A DNA stretch of 21,497 bases from Actinomycetota bacterium (lineage in GTDB: Bacteria; Actinomycetota; Actinomycetes; Mycobacteriales; Mycobacteriaceae). Both the position numbers and the translations under genes were made by a program. Of the stretch, positions 14,717-21,497 are shown piece after piece; position 1 is the stretch's first letter, and the number at the start of each line of letters is the position of its first letter. The notes under the pieces were generated by a model. That model was not told the origin of the DNA. It did no database searches and was given only the letters and a program-made list of their open reading frames with translations. The stretch is taken from positions 1 to 21,497 of the forward strand of contig SYAB01000177.1 of assembly GCA_005787665.1 (NCBI GenBank), written 5' to 3'.

Positions 14717-17071
14717 GTGGCGAAATCTTCCAAGACCACCTCTTCCGGCCAGGGCCGCCTGAGCCGCGGGTTCTGGCGACTGCTCGGCGCGACCACCGAC
14801 AAGGTCAAGGAGCAGTCGATGGCGGAGGTCGACGCCTCGGCCGCCTTCGACGACAAGGCCCGGGGCCTGGACGACGAGCAATTGGCGAAGGCCGCCCAAC
14901 TGCTGGAACTGCAGGACCTCGCCGACTCGGCCGATATGCCGCAGTTCCTCGCCATCGCCCGGGAGGCCGCCGAGCGGGCCACCGGGCTGCGCCCCTTTGA
15001 TGTCCAGTTGCTCGGCGCGCTGCGGATGCTCGCCGGCGACGTCGTCGAGATGGCGACCGGTGAGGGCAAGACCCTCTCCGGCGCGATCGCCGCCGCCGGG
15101 TACGCCCTGGCGGGCCGCAACGTCCACGTCGTGACCATCAACGACTACCTGGCGCGCCGCGACGCCGAGTGGATGGGTCCGTTGATCGCGGCGATGGGCC
15201 TGACGGTGGGCTGGATCACCGCCGAGTCCACCCGCGACGAGCGCAAGGCCGCCTACGAGTGCGACGTCACCTACGCCTCGGTCAACGAGATCGGCTTCGA
15301 CGTGCTGCGCGATCAGTTGGTCACCGACGTCGCCGACCTGGTGTCGCCCAACCCCGACGTCGCCCTGATCGACGAGGCCGATTCGGTTCTGGTCGACGAG
15401 GCCCTGGTTCCGCTGGTGCTGGCCGGCACCACCCATCGGGAGACGCCCACGCTGGAGATCGTCCGACTGGTCGGCGAACTGAGCCCCGGGCAGGATTACG
15501 CCACCGACGCCGACAGCCGCAACGTCCATCTCACCGAGACCGGCGCGCAGAAGCTGGAGAAGGCCCTCGGCGGGATCGACCTGTACTCCGAGGACCACGT
15601 CGGCACCACCCTGACCGAGGTCAACGTGGCCCTGCACGCGCATGTTCTGCTGCAGCGCGATGTGCACTACATCGTTCGCGACGGCGCCGTGCAGCTGATC
15701 AACGCCTCCCGCGGCCGGATCGCCGCGCTGCAGCGCTGGCCGGACGGACTGCAGGCGGCCGTCGAGGTCAAGGAGGGGATCGAGACCACCGAGACCGGGG
15801 AGGTGCTCGACACCATCACAGTGCAGGCCCTGATCAACCGCTATCCCACCGTGTGCGGGATGACGGGCACCGCGCTCGCGGCGGGGGAGCAGCTGCGGCA
15901 GTTCTACTCTCTCGGCGTCTCGCCGATCCCGCCGAACACCCCCAACGTCCGCACCGACGAACCCGACCGGGTGTACATCACCGCGGCCGCCAAGAACGAG
16001 GGCGTCGTCGACCACATCATCGCGCTGCACGCCACCGGCCAGCCCATCCTGGTGGGCACCCAGGACGTCGCCGAGTCCGAGGATCTGCACTCCCGCCTGC
16101 TGCGGCGTGGGGTGCCCGCGGTGGTGCTCAACGCCAAGAACGACGAGGAGGAGGCCGCGGTCATCGCCGCGGCCGGCAAGATCGGCGCGGTCACCGTCTC
16201 GACCCAGAGGGCCGGCCGCGGCACCGACATCCGGCGGGGCGGCTCGGAGGCCGCCGACGACTCCGCCGAGAAGAAGGCGGTCGCCGAACTGGGCGGTCTG
16301 CACGTGATCGGCACCGGCCGTCACCCCACCGAACGGCTGGACAACCAGCTGCGGGGACGCTCCGGCCGGCAGGGTGATCCCGGCTCCTCGGTGTTCTTCT
16401 CCAGCTGGGAGGACGACGTGGTCGTCGCCCACCTCGAGCCCGCCAAACTGCCGCTCGAGTGCGACGAGACCGGCCGGATCACCAGCCCGAAGGCCACCAC
16501 CCTGCTCGACCACGCCCAGCGGGTCGCCGAGGGCCGCCTGCTCGACGTGCACGCGAACACCTGGCGGTACAACCAGCTGATCGCCCAGCAGCGCTCGATC
16601 ATCGTGGAGCGGCGCAACACCCTGCTGAGCACAGCGAGCGCACGCGAGGAACTGCGCGAGTTGTCCCCGGACCGCTACGCGGAGCTGACCGAGGCACTCG
16701 GCGAGGACTCCGAGGCGACCCTGGAGCGGATCTGCCGCAACATCATGCTCTTCCACCTCGACCGCGGCTGGGCCGATCACCTGGCCTATCTCTCCGACAT
16801 CCGGGAGAGCATCCATCTGCGCGCGTTGGGCCGGCAGAACCCGCTCGACGAGTTTCACCGGCTCGCCGTGGACGGGTTCGCGCATTTGGCCGCCGATGCC
16901 ATCGAGGCCTCCCAACAGACCTTCGACACCGCCAACGTGCTCGACGAAGAACCCGGCCTGGACCTGTCCAAGCTGGCCCGCCCGACCTCGACGTGGACCT
17001 ACATGGTCCACGACAACCCGATGCGGGACGACTCGCTGTCGGCGCTGAGCCTGCCCGGGGTGTTCCGCTAG
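14717..17071 (+). CDS. secA2: Accessory Sec preprotein translocase ATPase SecA2
   Basis: A 784-residue ATPase that drives export of a subset of proteins through the mycobacterial Sec pathway. The sequence is very close to M. tuberculosis SecA2. Walker A is MATGEGKT with K118, and the DEAD-type Walker B is LIDEAD at 217-222. Domain order: NBD1, preprotein cross-linking segment, NBD2 with [10 protein letters not shown] and [14 protein letters not shown], then helical scaffold/wing. As in other SecA2 proteins, it lacks the SecA1 C-terminal zinc-binding tail and ends [10 protein letters not shown]. In the NBD2 motif, Arg follows STQ where M. tuberculosis SecA2 has Met (recalled). The N-terminus is shorter than the annotated M. 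tuberculosis protein; GTG 14717 is supported by the -10 box 7 nt upstream. pgsA2 starts 21 bp after the stop. Confidence 0.97.
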   Translation: MAKSSKTTSSGQGRLSRGFWRLLGATTDKVKEQSMAEVDASAAFDDKARGLDDEQLAKAAQLLELQDLADSADMPQFLAIAREAAERATGLRPFDVQLLGALRMLAGDVVEMATGEGKTLSGAIAAAGYALAGRNVHVVTINDYLARRDAEWMGPLIAAMGLTVGWITAESTRDERKAAYECDVTYASVNEIGFDVLRDQLVTDVADLVSPNPDVALIDEADSVLVDEALVPLVLAGTTHRETPTLEIVRLVGELSPGQDYATDADSRNVHLTETGAQKLEKALGGIDLYSEDHVGTTLTEVNVALHAHVLLQRDVHYIVRDGAVQLINASRGRIAALQRWPDGLQAAVEVKEGIETTETGEVLDTITVQALINRYPTVCGMTGTALAAGEQLRQFYSLGVSPIPPNTPNVRTDEPDRVYITAAAKNEGVVDHIIALHATGQPILVGTQDVAESEDLHSRLLRRGVPAVVLNAKNDEEEAAVIAAAGKIGAVTVSTQRAGRGTDIRRGGSEAADDSAEKKAVAELGGLHVIGTGRHPTERLDNQLRGRSGRQGDPGSSVFFSSWEDDVVVAHLEPAKLPLECDETGRITSPKATTLLDHAQRVAEGRLLDVHANTWRYNQLIAQQRSIIVERRNTLLSTASAREELRELSPDRYAELTEALGEDSEATLERICRNIMLFHLDRGWADHLAYLSDIRESIHLRALGRQNPLDEFHRLAVDGFAHLAADAIEASQQTFDTANVLDEEPGLDLSKLARPTSTWTYMVHDNPMRDDSLSALSLPGVFR

Positions 17072-17079
17072 GGCCGCGA

Positions 17080-17085
17080 TAGGTT
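17080..17085 (+). promoter_or_regulatory. Candidate -10 box for leaderless pgsA2 transcript
   Basis: TAGGTT fits TANNNT and ends exactly 7 nt before GTG 17093. This argues for GTG 17093 as the start rather than the in-frame TTG at 17084, which lies inside the box. Confidence 0.45.
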
Positions 17086-17092
17086 GAGCACC

Positions 17093-17677
17093 GTGCAGGG
17101 CCGGGTGCTGACGATTCCGAATGTGCTCAGCGTCATCCGACTGGCGCTGGTCCCGGTGTTCCTCTACCTGCTGCTCGCCCGGCAGCAGTACGGGCCGGCG
17201 GTCGGCATCCTGATGTTCAGCGGGGTCTCGGACTGGGCGGACGGCAAGATCGCCCGGCTGGTGGCCAACCAGTCCTCGGCGCTGGGAGAACTGCTCGACC
17301 CGCTGGTCGACCGGATCTACATGGTCGCCGTGCCGGTCGGACTCGCGCTGGCCGGGGTGGTGCCGTGGTGGCTGGTGCTGGTCCTGCTCGGTCGGGACGC
17401 GGTTCTCGCGGCCACCCTGCCGGTGGTCCGCAGCCGCGGTGTCCGGGCATTGCCGGTGACCTACATCGGAAAGGCCGCGACGTTCGCCCTGATGTCGGGA
17501 TTCCCGCTCGTTCTGCTCGGGCAGTGGGATTCCGGCTGGAGCCGTGCGGTGGGCGCGTGCGGGTGGGCGTTCGTGATCTGGGGCACCGGCATGTACCTGT
17601 GGTCCGCGGTGCTCTACCTCATCCAGGTCCGCCTCGTGGTGCGCGAACTGCCGAAAGCGCAGAGTGCCGCCTCGTGA
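17093..17677 (+). CDS. pgsA2: CDP-alcohol phosphatidyltransferase, PgsA2
   Basis: A 194-residue polytopic membrane enzyme. The CDP-alcohol phosphotransferase signature is complete: D47, D50-G51, A54-R55, G65, D69 and D73, giving D-x2-DG-x2-AR-x9-G-x3-D-x3-D. These Asp residues hold the metal and the CDP-linked lipid. Family members join CDP-diacylglycerol to an alcohol such as glycerol-3-phosphate; the real acceptor of mycobacterial PgsA2 is not settled to my knowledge. Gene order secA2-pgsA2 matches M. tuberculosis. TTG 17084 is an alternative start adding three residues. After the stop, an overlapping GTG opens an 11-codon frame (17674-17709), discussed in the findings. Confidence 0.93.
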   Translation: MQGRVLTIPNVLSVIRLALVPVFLYLLLARQQYGPAVGILMFSGVSDWADGKIARLVANQSSALGELLDPLVDRIYMVAVPVGLALAGVVPWWLVLVLLGRDAVLAATLPVVRSRGVRALPVTYIGKAATFALMSGFPLVLLGQWDSGWSRAVGACGWAFVIWGTGMYLWSAVLYLIQVRLVVRELPKAQSAAS

Positions 17678-17757
17678 CCGTGCCGCGCCCGATTCCGTTG
17701 CCACCGTAAGTGATCCGCTCACCCCGGCCGCGACGAGGCCAATTCCCGGCGGTCGCC

Positions 17758-17787
17758 TTGCGGCAACCGAAACCGCGCCAATACGCT
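17758..17787 (+). promoter_or_regulatory. Candidate sigma-A promoter for gcvH
   Basis: TTGCGG (17758-17763) and TACGCT (17782-17787) are separated by 18 nt. The predicted leader is about 50 nt and contains GAGGAG (17834-17839), 4 nt before GTG 17844. The rest of the 166-bp gap after pgsA2 shows no gene. Confidence 0.5.
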
Positions 17788-17843
17788 CAGCCCGTCACGC
17801 GACCGGCCCGGCCGAGCCCGGCAACACACCCACGAGGAGCACC

Positions 17844-18236
17844 GTGAGCGACATTCCCGCCGACCTGCGCTACACCGCCGAACACGAGTGGGTTCGGCGC
17901 ACCGCCGAGGACACCGTCCGGGTGGGCATCACCGACTTCGCCCAGTCCTCTCTCGGCGATGTGGTCTACGTCCAGCTGCCCGAGGTCGGCACCGAGGTCG
18001 CCGCCGGAGAGCCGTTCGGCGAGGTGGAGTCCACCAAATCGGTGTCGGACCTGTACGCGCCGGTGTCGGCGACGGTGGTGGGTGTCAACTCCGAGTTGGA
18101 TGCCAGCCCGCAACTGATCAACTCCGATCCCTACGGACAGGGTTGGCTGTTGGAGTTGCGCGCCGACGCCGATACCCTTGAGCAGGGCCTTGACGCTCTG
18201 TTGGACTCCGACGCCTACCGGGGTGTGGCGGACTGA
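17844..18236 (+). CDS. gcvH: Glycine cleavage system H protein
   Basis: A 130-residue cytoplasmic lipoyl carrier that shuttles the aminomethyl group between the P, T and L proteins of the glycine cleavage system. The lipoyl Lys is K65 in the canonical [13 protein letters not shown] context. The AEHEWVR start of the fold (about 12-18) and [15 protein letters not shown] (about 38-52) are typical. GTG 17844 follows GAGGAG closely. The gene has its own likely promoter, and its partner gcvP lies about 3 kb downstream under a riboswitch. gcvT is not in the window. Confidence 0.97.
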   Translation: MSDIPADLRYTAEHEWVRRTAEDTVRVGITDFAQSSLGDVVYVQLPEVGTEVAAGEPFGEVESTKSVSDLYAPVSATVVGVNSELDASPQLINSDPYGQGWLLELRADADTLEQGLDALLDSDAYRGVAD

Positions 18237-18281
18237 CCACACGATCCAGCGGTGGTGGACACACCGGGCGCAGCCGAGCGG

Positions 18282-18287
18282 TACGGT
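18282..18287 (+). promoter_or_regulatory. Candidate -10 box for garA
   Basis: TACGGT fits TANNNT and would give a leader of about 43 nt with AAGGAG (18325-18330) 6 nt before GTG 18337. No -35 with standard spacing is evident. Confidence 0.35.
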
Positions 18288-18336
18288 CAACGCAGACCAC
18301 CCTCAGCGGGCAACGGGGCCAGAGAAGGAGTAGCGG

Positions 18337-18816
18337 GTGACGGACATGGACCGGCAATTGGGGGCCGACGAGACCTCTGACGAGGTCACCGTGGAGACGA
18401 CGTCGGTCTTCCGCGCCGATTTCCTCAACGACCTGGAGGCTCCGGCCGGCCCGGTCGGGGAGACGGCGGTCTCCGGGGTGGAGGGCCTGCCGGTCGGATC
18501 CGCCCTGCTGGTCGTCAAGCGCGGCCCCAATGCGGGTTCCCGTTTCCTGCTCGACCAACCGACCACCTCGGCAGGCCGGCACCCGGACTCCGACATCTTC
18601 CTCGACGACGTCACCGTAAGCCGCCGGCATGCCGAGTTCCGACTCGACGGCAACGACTTCCAGGTCGTCGACGTGGGCAGCCTCAACGGGACCTACGTCA
18701 ATCGCGAGCCGGTCGACTCCGCCAGCCTGGCCAACGGCGACGAGGTCCAGATCGGCAAGTTCCGGCTGGTGTTCCTGACCGGCCCCCGAGGACATGGCGG
18801 TGCCGGGAGCCAGTGA
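18337..18816 (+). CDS. garA: FHA-domain regulator GarA (glycogen accumulation regulator)
   Basis: A 159-residue cytoplasmic switch protein. The N-terminal [10 protein letters not shown] carries T21 and T22, the known PknG/PknB target threonines, at the same numbers as in M. tuberculosis GarA. The FHA domain (about 57-148) has the phosphothreonine-binding set R81, S95, H98 and N117 (GRHP, VSRRH, SLNGTY). Unphosphorylated GarA binds and regulates 2-oxoglutarate-handling enzymes (KGD, GDH, glutamate synthase); phosphorylation makes it bind its own tail and releases them. Its TGA overlaps the GTG of the ftsR gene by 4 bases, so translation is probably coupled. The GTG start is backed by AAGGAG. 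Confidence 0.97.
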   Translation: MTDMDRQLGADETSDEVTVETTSVFRADFLNDLEAPAGPVGETAVSGVEGLPVGSALLVVKRGPNAGSRFLLDQPTTSAGRHPDSDIFLDDVTVSRRHAEFRLDGNDFQVVDVGSLNGTYVNREPVDSASLANGDEVQIGKFRLVFLTGPRGHGGAGSQ

Positions 18817-19532
18817 CCGCACCGGAGAGTCCTACCCCCGCCGGGATGTCGATCGGCGCGGTCCTGGATCTGTTGCGGCCGGACTTCCCGGATATCACGA
18901 TCTCCAAGATCCGGTTCCTCGAAGCGGAGGGCCTGGTCAACCCGGAGCGCAGCCCCTCGGGCTATCGGAGGTTCACTGCCTACGACTGCGCGCGACTCCG
19001 TTTCGTCCTGACGGCGCAGCGCGACCAGTACCTGCCGTTGAAGGTCATCAAGGCCCAACTCGACGCGCAGCGGGACGGCGCGCTGCCCCCCGACGGCGCT
19101 CCCTACCCGGCCCCGCGGCTGGTCCGCGACGATGAGCCGGTCCGCGATGCCCCGACCACCCGGGTCCGGCTGAGCCGGGAGGATCTGCTGGAGCGTTCGG
19201 GAGTGCGCGCCGAATTGATCACCGCGCTGTGCCGGGCCGGGATCATCACCACCGGCGCGGGCGGATTCTTCGACGAGCACTCGGTGGCGATCGCGCAGTG
19301 CGCGGCCGCGCTCGCCGATTACGGTGTCGAGCCACGCCACCTGCGGGCGTTCCGTTCGGCGGCCGACCGGCAGTCCGACCTGATCGCCCAGATCGCCGGC
19401 CCGGTGGGCAAGTCGGACCGAACCGGGGCCCGCGATCGGGCCGACGACCTGGCCCGCGAAGTCGCCGCCCTGGCGATCACCCTGCATACCTCGCTGATCA
19501 AGTCCGCGGTGCGCAACGTTCTGGATCGCTGA
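18813..19532 (+). CDS. ftsR: MerR-family regulator, FtsR-like (Rv1828)
   Basis: A 239-residue DNA-binding protein. The MerR winged helix-turn-helix spans about residues 12-80: [10 protein letters not shown], then [23 protein letters not shown], where the Y-R-R-F wing is diagnostic. The C-terminal part (about 120-239) has no cysteine metal site and is the Rv1828-type effector region. In Corynebacterium the orthologue FtsR activates ftsZ; the same role here is inferred by orthology and conserved place after garA. The start GTG 18813 overlaps the garA stop (GTGA). Confidence 0.92.
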   Translation: MTAPESPTPAGMSIGAVLDLLRPDFPDITISKIRFLEAEGLVNPERSPSGYRRFTAYDCARLRFVLTAQRDQYLPLKVIKAQLDAQRDGALPPDGAPYPAPRLVRDDEPVRDAPTTRVRLSREDLLERSGVRAELITALCRAGIITTGAGGFFDEHSVAIAQCAAALADYGVEPRHLRAFRSAADRQSDLIAQIAGPVGKSDRTGARDRADDLAREVAALAITLHTSLIKSAVRNVLDR

Positions 19533-19536
19533 GGAC

Positions 19537-19542
19537 TAGACT
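19537..19542 (+). promoter_or_regulatory. Candidate -10 box for DUF151 gene
   Basis: TAGACT fits TANNNT in the 48-bp gap after ftsR. It would give a leader of about 31 nt carrying GGAGG (19569-19573), 7 nt before ATG 19581. No clear -35. Confidence 0.4.
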
Positions 19543-19580
19543 TCGGATTTGACTGTGCAGGAGTGGGCGGAGGTTCCCGG

Positions 19581-20075
19581 ATGGCCGAGGTTCGAGTGGT
19601 CGGGATTCGTGTCGAGCAGCCCGCCAACCAGCCCGTCCTGATGCTGCGGGAAGAGGGCGGGGACCGTTATCTGCCCATCTGGATCGGACCCAACGAGGCC
19701 AACGCAATCATTCTCGAACAGCAGGGCGTCGAGCCGGCCCGGCCGTTGACCCACGATCTCTTCCGCGACGTGATCGGCGCCCTGGGCCGCTCCCTCAAGG
19801 AGGTGCGCATCGTCGACCTCCAGGAGGGCACCTTCTACGCAGACCTGATCTTCGACAACGACGTCCGGGTGTCGGCCCGGCCGTCGGACTCGGTGGCCAT
19901 CGCCTTGCGGATGGGAGTGCCCATCCACGTCGAGGAGGCGGTGCTGGCCGAGGCCGGACTGCTCATTCCCGATGACGACGACGAGGAACCCGGCGGCGCG
20001 GTGCGCGAGGACGAGGTCGAGAAGTTCAAGGAATTCCTCGACACCATCTCCCCGGACGATTTCAAGGCGACCTGA
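19581..20075 (+). CDS. Bifunctional nuclease family protein (DUF151), Rv1829-like
   Basis: A 164-residue protein. DUF151 landmarks are QPVLMLREEGGDRYLPIWIG (about 16-35), EANAIILEQQGVEPARPLTHD (about 38-58), LQEGTFYADL and SARPSDSVAIALRMGVPI (about 95-112). The acidic tail ends SPDDFKAT, as recalled for M. tuberculosis Rv1829. Plant and some bacterial relatives were reported as DNase/RNase, but the function in mycobacteria is unproven. ATG 19581 with GGAGG is preferred; GTG 19563 in frame would add six unlikely residues. It lies between two MerR regulators in an order conserved across mycobacteria. Confidence 0.93.
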   Translation: MAEVRVVGIRVEQPANQPVLMLREEGGDRYLPIWIGPNEANAIILEQQGVEPARPLTHDLFRDVIGALGRSLKEVRIVDLQEGTFYADLIFDNDVRVSARPSDSVAIALRMGVPIHVEEAVLAEAGLLIPDDDDEEPGGAVREDEVEKFKEFLDTISPDDFKAT

Positions 20076-20116
20076 CCGCCGATCGGCCAAGATTACGGAT
20101 GCGTCTCATCTCGGTG

Positions 20117-20138
20117 ATGGGCGTGCCGACACGCCAAT
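20117..20138. other. Stem-loop between DUF151 gene and resR
   Basis: GGCGTG (20120-20125) and CACGCC (20130-20135) form a perfect 6-bp stem with loop CCGA; two further outer pairs flank one mismatch. There is no T-run. It could be a weak terminator or an operator. It is bracketed by two copies of CGGATGCGTC at 20096 and 20139. Confidence 0.35.
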
Positions 20139-20225
20139 CGGATGCGTCGGCGGCCGTCCGCGCACGGCCATACTTCGGGTGCGACCCGGGTTGCGGCAGA
20201 GCCACGATCGCCGGTCGGCAAGGCG

Positions 20226-20231
20226 TATGCT
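20226..20231 (+). promoter_or_regulatory. Candidate -10 box for resR
   Basis: TATGCT is a strong TANNNT match in the 220-bp gap. It predicts a leader of about 58 nt with GAGAGGA (20283-20289) 6 nt before GTG 20296. Confidence 0.45.
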
Positions 20232-20295
20232 CAGAGCACTTGCGAGCAGGGCGCGGTCGGCGGGCGGCTGGTTGGGAACGGCGAGAGGACACATC

Positions 20296-20928
20296 GTGGG
20301 CGACGAGCCACGTCAGGAGCAACTGGATTTCGCTGCCCCCGCCGGCCGTTACGAAGAGCCGGCCCCGGCCGTCGTGCCGGTGAGCGCACCCGTGCAGGGC
20401 GGTCTGTTCCCGGACGATTCGGTGCCCGACGAACTGGTGGGCTACCGGGGCCCCAGCGCCTGCCAGATCGCCGGGATCACCTACCGCCAGCTGGACTACT
20501 GGGCGCGCACGTCGCTGGTGGTGCCCTCCATCCGCGGCGCGGCGGGCTCCGGCAGTCAGCGGCTCTATTCGTTCAAGGACATCCTGGTCCTCAAGATCGT
20601 CAAGCGTCTGCTCGACACCGGTATCTCGCTGCACAACATCCGGGTCGCCGTCGATCACCTGCGGCAGCGCGGCGTGCAGGACCTGGCCAACATCACCCTG
20701 TTCTCCGACGGCACCACGGTCTACGAGTGCACCTCGGCCGAAGAGGTGGTCGACCTCCTGCAGGGGGGCCAGGGCGTGTTCGGGATCGCGGTCAGCGGGG
20801 CGATGCGAGAGCTCACCGGCGCGATCGCCGACTTCCCGGGCGAGCGCGCGGACGGCGGGGAGTCGATCGCCGCGCCCGAGGACGAGTTGGCCTCGCGGCG
20901 CAAGAACCGCGACCGCAAGATCGGCTAG
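20296..20928 (+). CDS. resR: MerR-family regulator ResR (Rv1830)
   Basis: A 210-residue regulator. A variable acidic/proline N-terminus (1-48) precedes the MerR HTH (about 50-125), which includes YRGPSACQIAGITYRQLDYW and RGAAGSGSQRLYSF. The Q-R-L-Y-S-F wing and the following helix (DILVLKIVKRLLDTGISL) are well formed. The C-terminal portion has the SDGTTVYEC and EEVVDLLQGGQGVFGI segments of this subfamily. In M. tuberculosis, Rv1830 (resR, also called mcdR) controls growth and division traits, and variants in clinical isolates affect regrowth after drug exposure. GTG 20296 is supported by GAGAGGA at good spacing. A hairpin terminator follows directly. Confidence 0.93.
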   Translation: MGDEPRQEQLDFAAPAGRYEEPAPAVVPVSAPVQGGLFPDDSVPDELVGYRGPSACQIAGITYRQLDYWARTSLVVPSIRGAAGSGSQRLYSFKDILVLKIVKRLLDTGISLHNIRVAVDHLRQRGVQDLANITLFSDGTTVYECTSAEEVVDLLQGGQGVFGIAVSGAMRELTGAIADFPGERADGGESIAAPEDELASRRKNRDRKIG

Positions 20929-20945
20929 GGTCCGCGGCGCGGACC
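20929..20945 (+). terminator. Hairpin terminator after resR
   Basis: GGTCCGC (20929-20935) and GCGGACC (20939-20945) form a perfect 7-bp GC-rich stem with a 3-nt loop, starting one base after the resR stop codon. No T-run follows, as is common for hairpins at mycobacterial gene ends. It separates resR from the riboswitch promoter. Confidence 0.45.
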
Positions 20946-20957
20946 TCGGCCGGGGTC

Positions 20958-20963
20958 TAGACT
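20958..20963 (+). promoter_or_regulatory. Candidate -10 box for riboswitch/gcvP transcript
   Basis: TAGACT fits TANNNT and places the start near 20970, about 14 nt before the first glycine aptamer. This is the expected geometry for a riboswitch-led mRNA. Confidence 0.5.
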
Positions 20964-20983
20964 GACACCTGCATCGACCTCGC

Positions 20984-21162
20984 ACGGGAGAGTTCCGCGG
21001 CCGCCAGCCGCGGGCGCCGAAGGAGCAACACCTCTCCGTCAACCTCTCAGGCCCCCGGACCGTACGTGGCCGCGATGCCTCTGGAAAGTGGTGGCCACCG
21101 AGTCGCCCGCCCATGGGGAAAGGCGCCGTCGCGCTGAATCTCTCAGGCACCGACGACAGAGG
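20984..21162 (+). promoter_or_regulatory. Tandem glycine riboswitch upstream of gcvP
   Basis: Two glycine aptamers in tandem. Aptamer 1 (about 20984-21066) has GGGAGAGTTCC, then GCCGAAGGAGCAA and CTCTCAGG. Aptamer 2 (about 21078-21162) has CTCTGGAAAG, GGGGAAAGGCGCC and AATCTCTCAGGCACCG; its P1 is a perfect 6-bp pairing of CCTCTG (21078-21083) with CAGAGG (21157-21162). The short linker is about 11 nt. In the known class, glycine binding turns on glycine cleavage genes, which agrees with the gcvP start immediately downstream. The aptamer boundaries are by eye. Confidence 0.92.
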
Positions 21163-21166
21163 GAGA

Positions 21167-21191
21167 GGACACCCGAGTCAGGAGAGTGTCC
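21167..21191 (+). promoter_or_regulatory. Candidate expression-platform hairpin holding the gcvP ribosome site
   Basis: GGACAC (21167-21172) pairs perfectly with GTGTCC (21186-21191). The 13-nt loop contains GGAGA (21181-21185), the gcvP Shine-Dalgarno core, whose last G is in the stem. The SD could alternatively pair with the CTCTC of the aptamer core. This suggests glycine control at translation initiation. Confidence 0.4.
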
Positions 21192-21194
21192 GCC

Positions 21195-21497
21195 GTGTCC
21201 CAATCCGTATTCGCCGCCCGCCACATCGGTCTCGACGATGACGCGCTGTCGACAGTGCTCGATGTCATCGGCGTCGCTTCCCTGGACGAACTGGCCGCCA
21301 AGGCACTGCCCGCCGGCATCCTCGACCACCCGACCGACGGGGTCGCCCCCGGACTGCACACCCTGCCCGCACCGGTGGGGGAGCACCAGGCCCTGGCCGA
21401 ATTGCGGGAGTTGGCCGACGCGGGCACGGTCGCCGTCTCGATGATCGGGCAGGGCTACTACGACACCCTGACCCCGCCGGTACTGCTGCGCAACGTC
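21195..21497 (+). CDS. gcvP: Glycine dehydrogenase (decarboxylating), P protein, 5' part
   Basis: The first 101 codons are present and the gene runs past the window. The N-terminus reads MSQSVFAARHIGLDDDALSTVL, with the conserved ARHIG start of the GcvP N-terminal domain. Further on, MIGQGYYDTLTPPVLLRNV is the hallmark GcvP segment before the PLP fold. The enzyme decarboxylates glycine with PLP and passes the aminomethyl group to the GcvH lipoyl arm. GTG 21195 has GGAGAG 8 nt upstream; an in-frame GTG at 21186 lies against the ribosome site and is unlikely. M. tuberculosis calls the orthologue gcvB (Rv1832); its small Rv1831 is not present between resR and this gene. Confidence 0.96.
   Translation, partial: MSQSVFAARHIGLDDDALSTVLDVIGVASLDELAAKALPAGILDHPTDGVAPGLHTLPAPVGEHQALAELRELADAGTVAVSMIGQGYYDTLTPPVLLRNV

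Noticed and set aside
17084..17092. TTG 17084 as pgsA2 start
   Set aside because: The codon lies within the TAGGTT box that best explains a leaderless start at GTG 17093; no ribosome site precedes it.
13736..17722. A 1328-codon open frame on the minus strand opposite the glycosyltransferase and secA2
   Set aside because: Its protein is low-complexity (rich in G, R, H, Q, V), matches no family, and lies antisense to unmistakable secA2. It is a frame kept open by high GC.
1..21497. CRISPR arrays, insertion sequences, tRNA or rRNA genes, prophage
   Set aside because: No regular spaced repeats, transposase motifs, tRNA-like folds or phage proteins were recognised on either strand.

Overview
This is high-GC DNA from a mycobacterium. 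From memory of the M. tuberculosis map, many proteins and their order match the Rv1814 to Rv1832 stretch: sterol desaturase, trypsin-like protein (Rv1815), flavoprotein (Rv1817), BacA-type ABC transporter (Rv1819c), secA2, pgsA2, gcvH, garA, ftsR-like (Rv1828), DUF151 protein (Rv1829), resR (Rv1830) and gcvP (Rv1832, gcvB). At the left edge malQ (Rv1781c) lies only about 740 bp from the sterol desaturase. In M. tuberculosis the ESX-5 cluster and PE/PPE genes separate these two, so the layout points to a rapid grower (Mycolicibacterium type) without ESX-5 here. No rRNA or tRNA is present to fix the species.

Layout. Bases 1-2525 (minus strand) hold a two-gene small multidrug resistance (SMR) pump and, downstream, malQ (cut by the window edge). 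Bases 2574-5123 (plus) hold a tight operon: a membrane histidine-box oxygenase of the sterol desaturase type, then a KhtT-like RCK_C subunit and a KhtU-like CPA2 cation/proton antiporter. A DadA/PuuB-like FAD oxidoreductase follows (5150-6568), then a mannose-lectin/LysM protein (6675-7220), a secreted trypsin-like protein (7369-8073) and an Rv1817-type flavoprotein (8120-9589). Bases 9586-13468 (minus) hold two tandem BacA/SbmA-type ABC transporters. Bases 13580-14695 (plus) hold a GT4-like glycosyltransferase with looser codon use, where M. tuberculosis has ilvG. The conserved core then runs rightward to the edge: secA2, pgsA2, gcvH, garA, ftsR, the DUF151 protein, resR, a tandem glycine riboswitch and the start of gcvP.

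How the genes relate. gcvH and gcvP belong to the glycine cleavage system, gcvP under a glycine riboswitch. GarA is an FHA switch on central metabolism that is phosphorylated by PknG/PknB. FtsR and ResR are MerR-family regulators tied in related organisms to division and growth. SecA2 is the accessory export ATPase. Several genes (first SMR gene, Rv1817-like gene, secA2, pgsA2) carry a TANNNT box 7-8 nt before the start codon, the mark of leaderless transcription.

The most notable signal is the tandem ABC pair. Copy 1 has Arg for the Walker A Lys, and copy 2 has Cys for the signature Ser, at the same residue numbers in both proteins. If the two pair, both changes fall in one composite ATP site and the other site stays intact. 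That is the pattern of a heterodimeric ABC transporter with one degenerate site, derived from a family known as homodimers. Also notable are the absence of the DUF881/small-basic-protein genes expected between pgsA2 and gcvH, and a lectin-LysM protein with no signal peptide.
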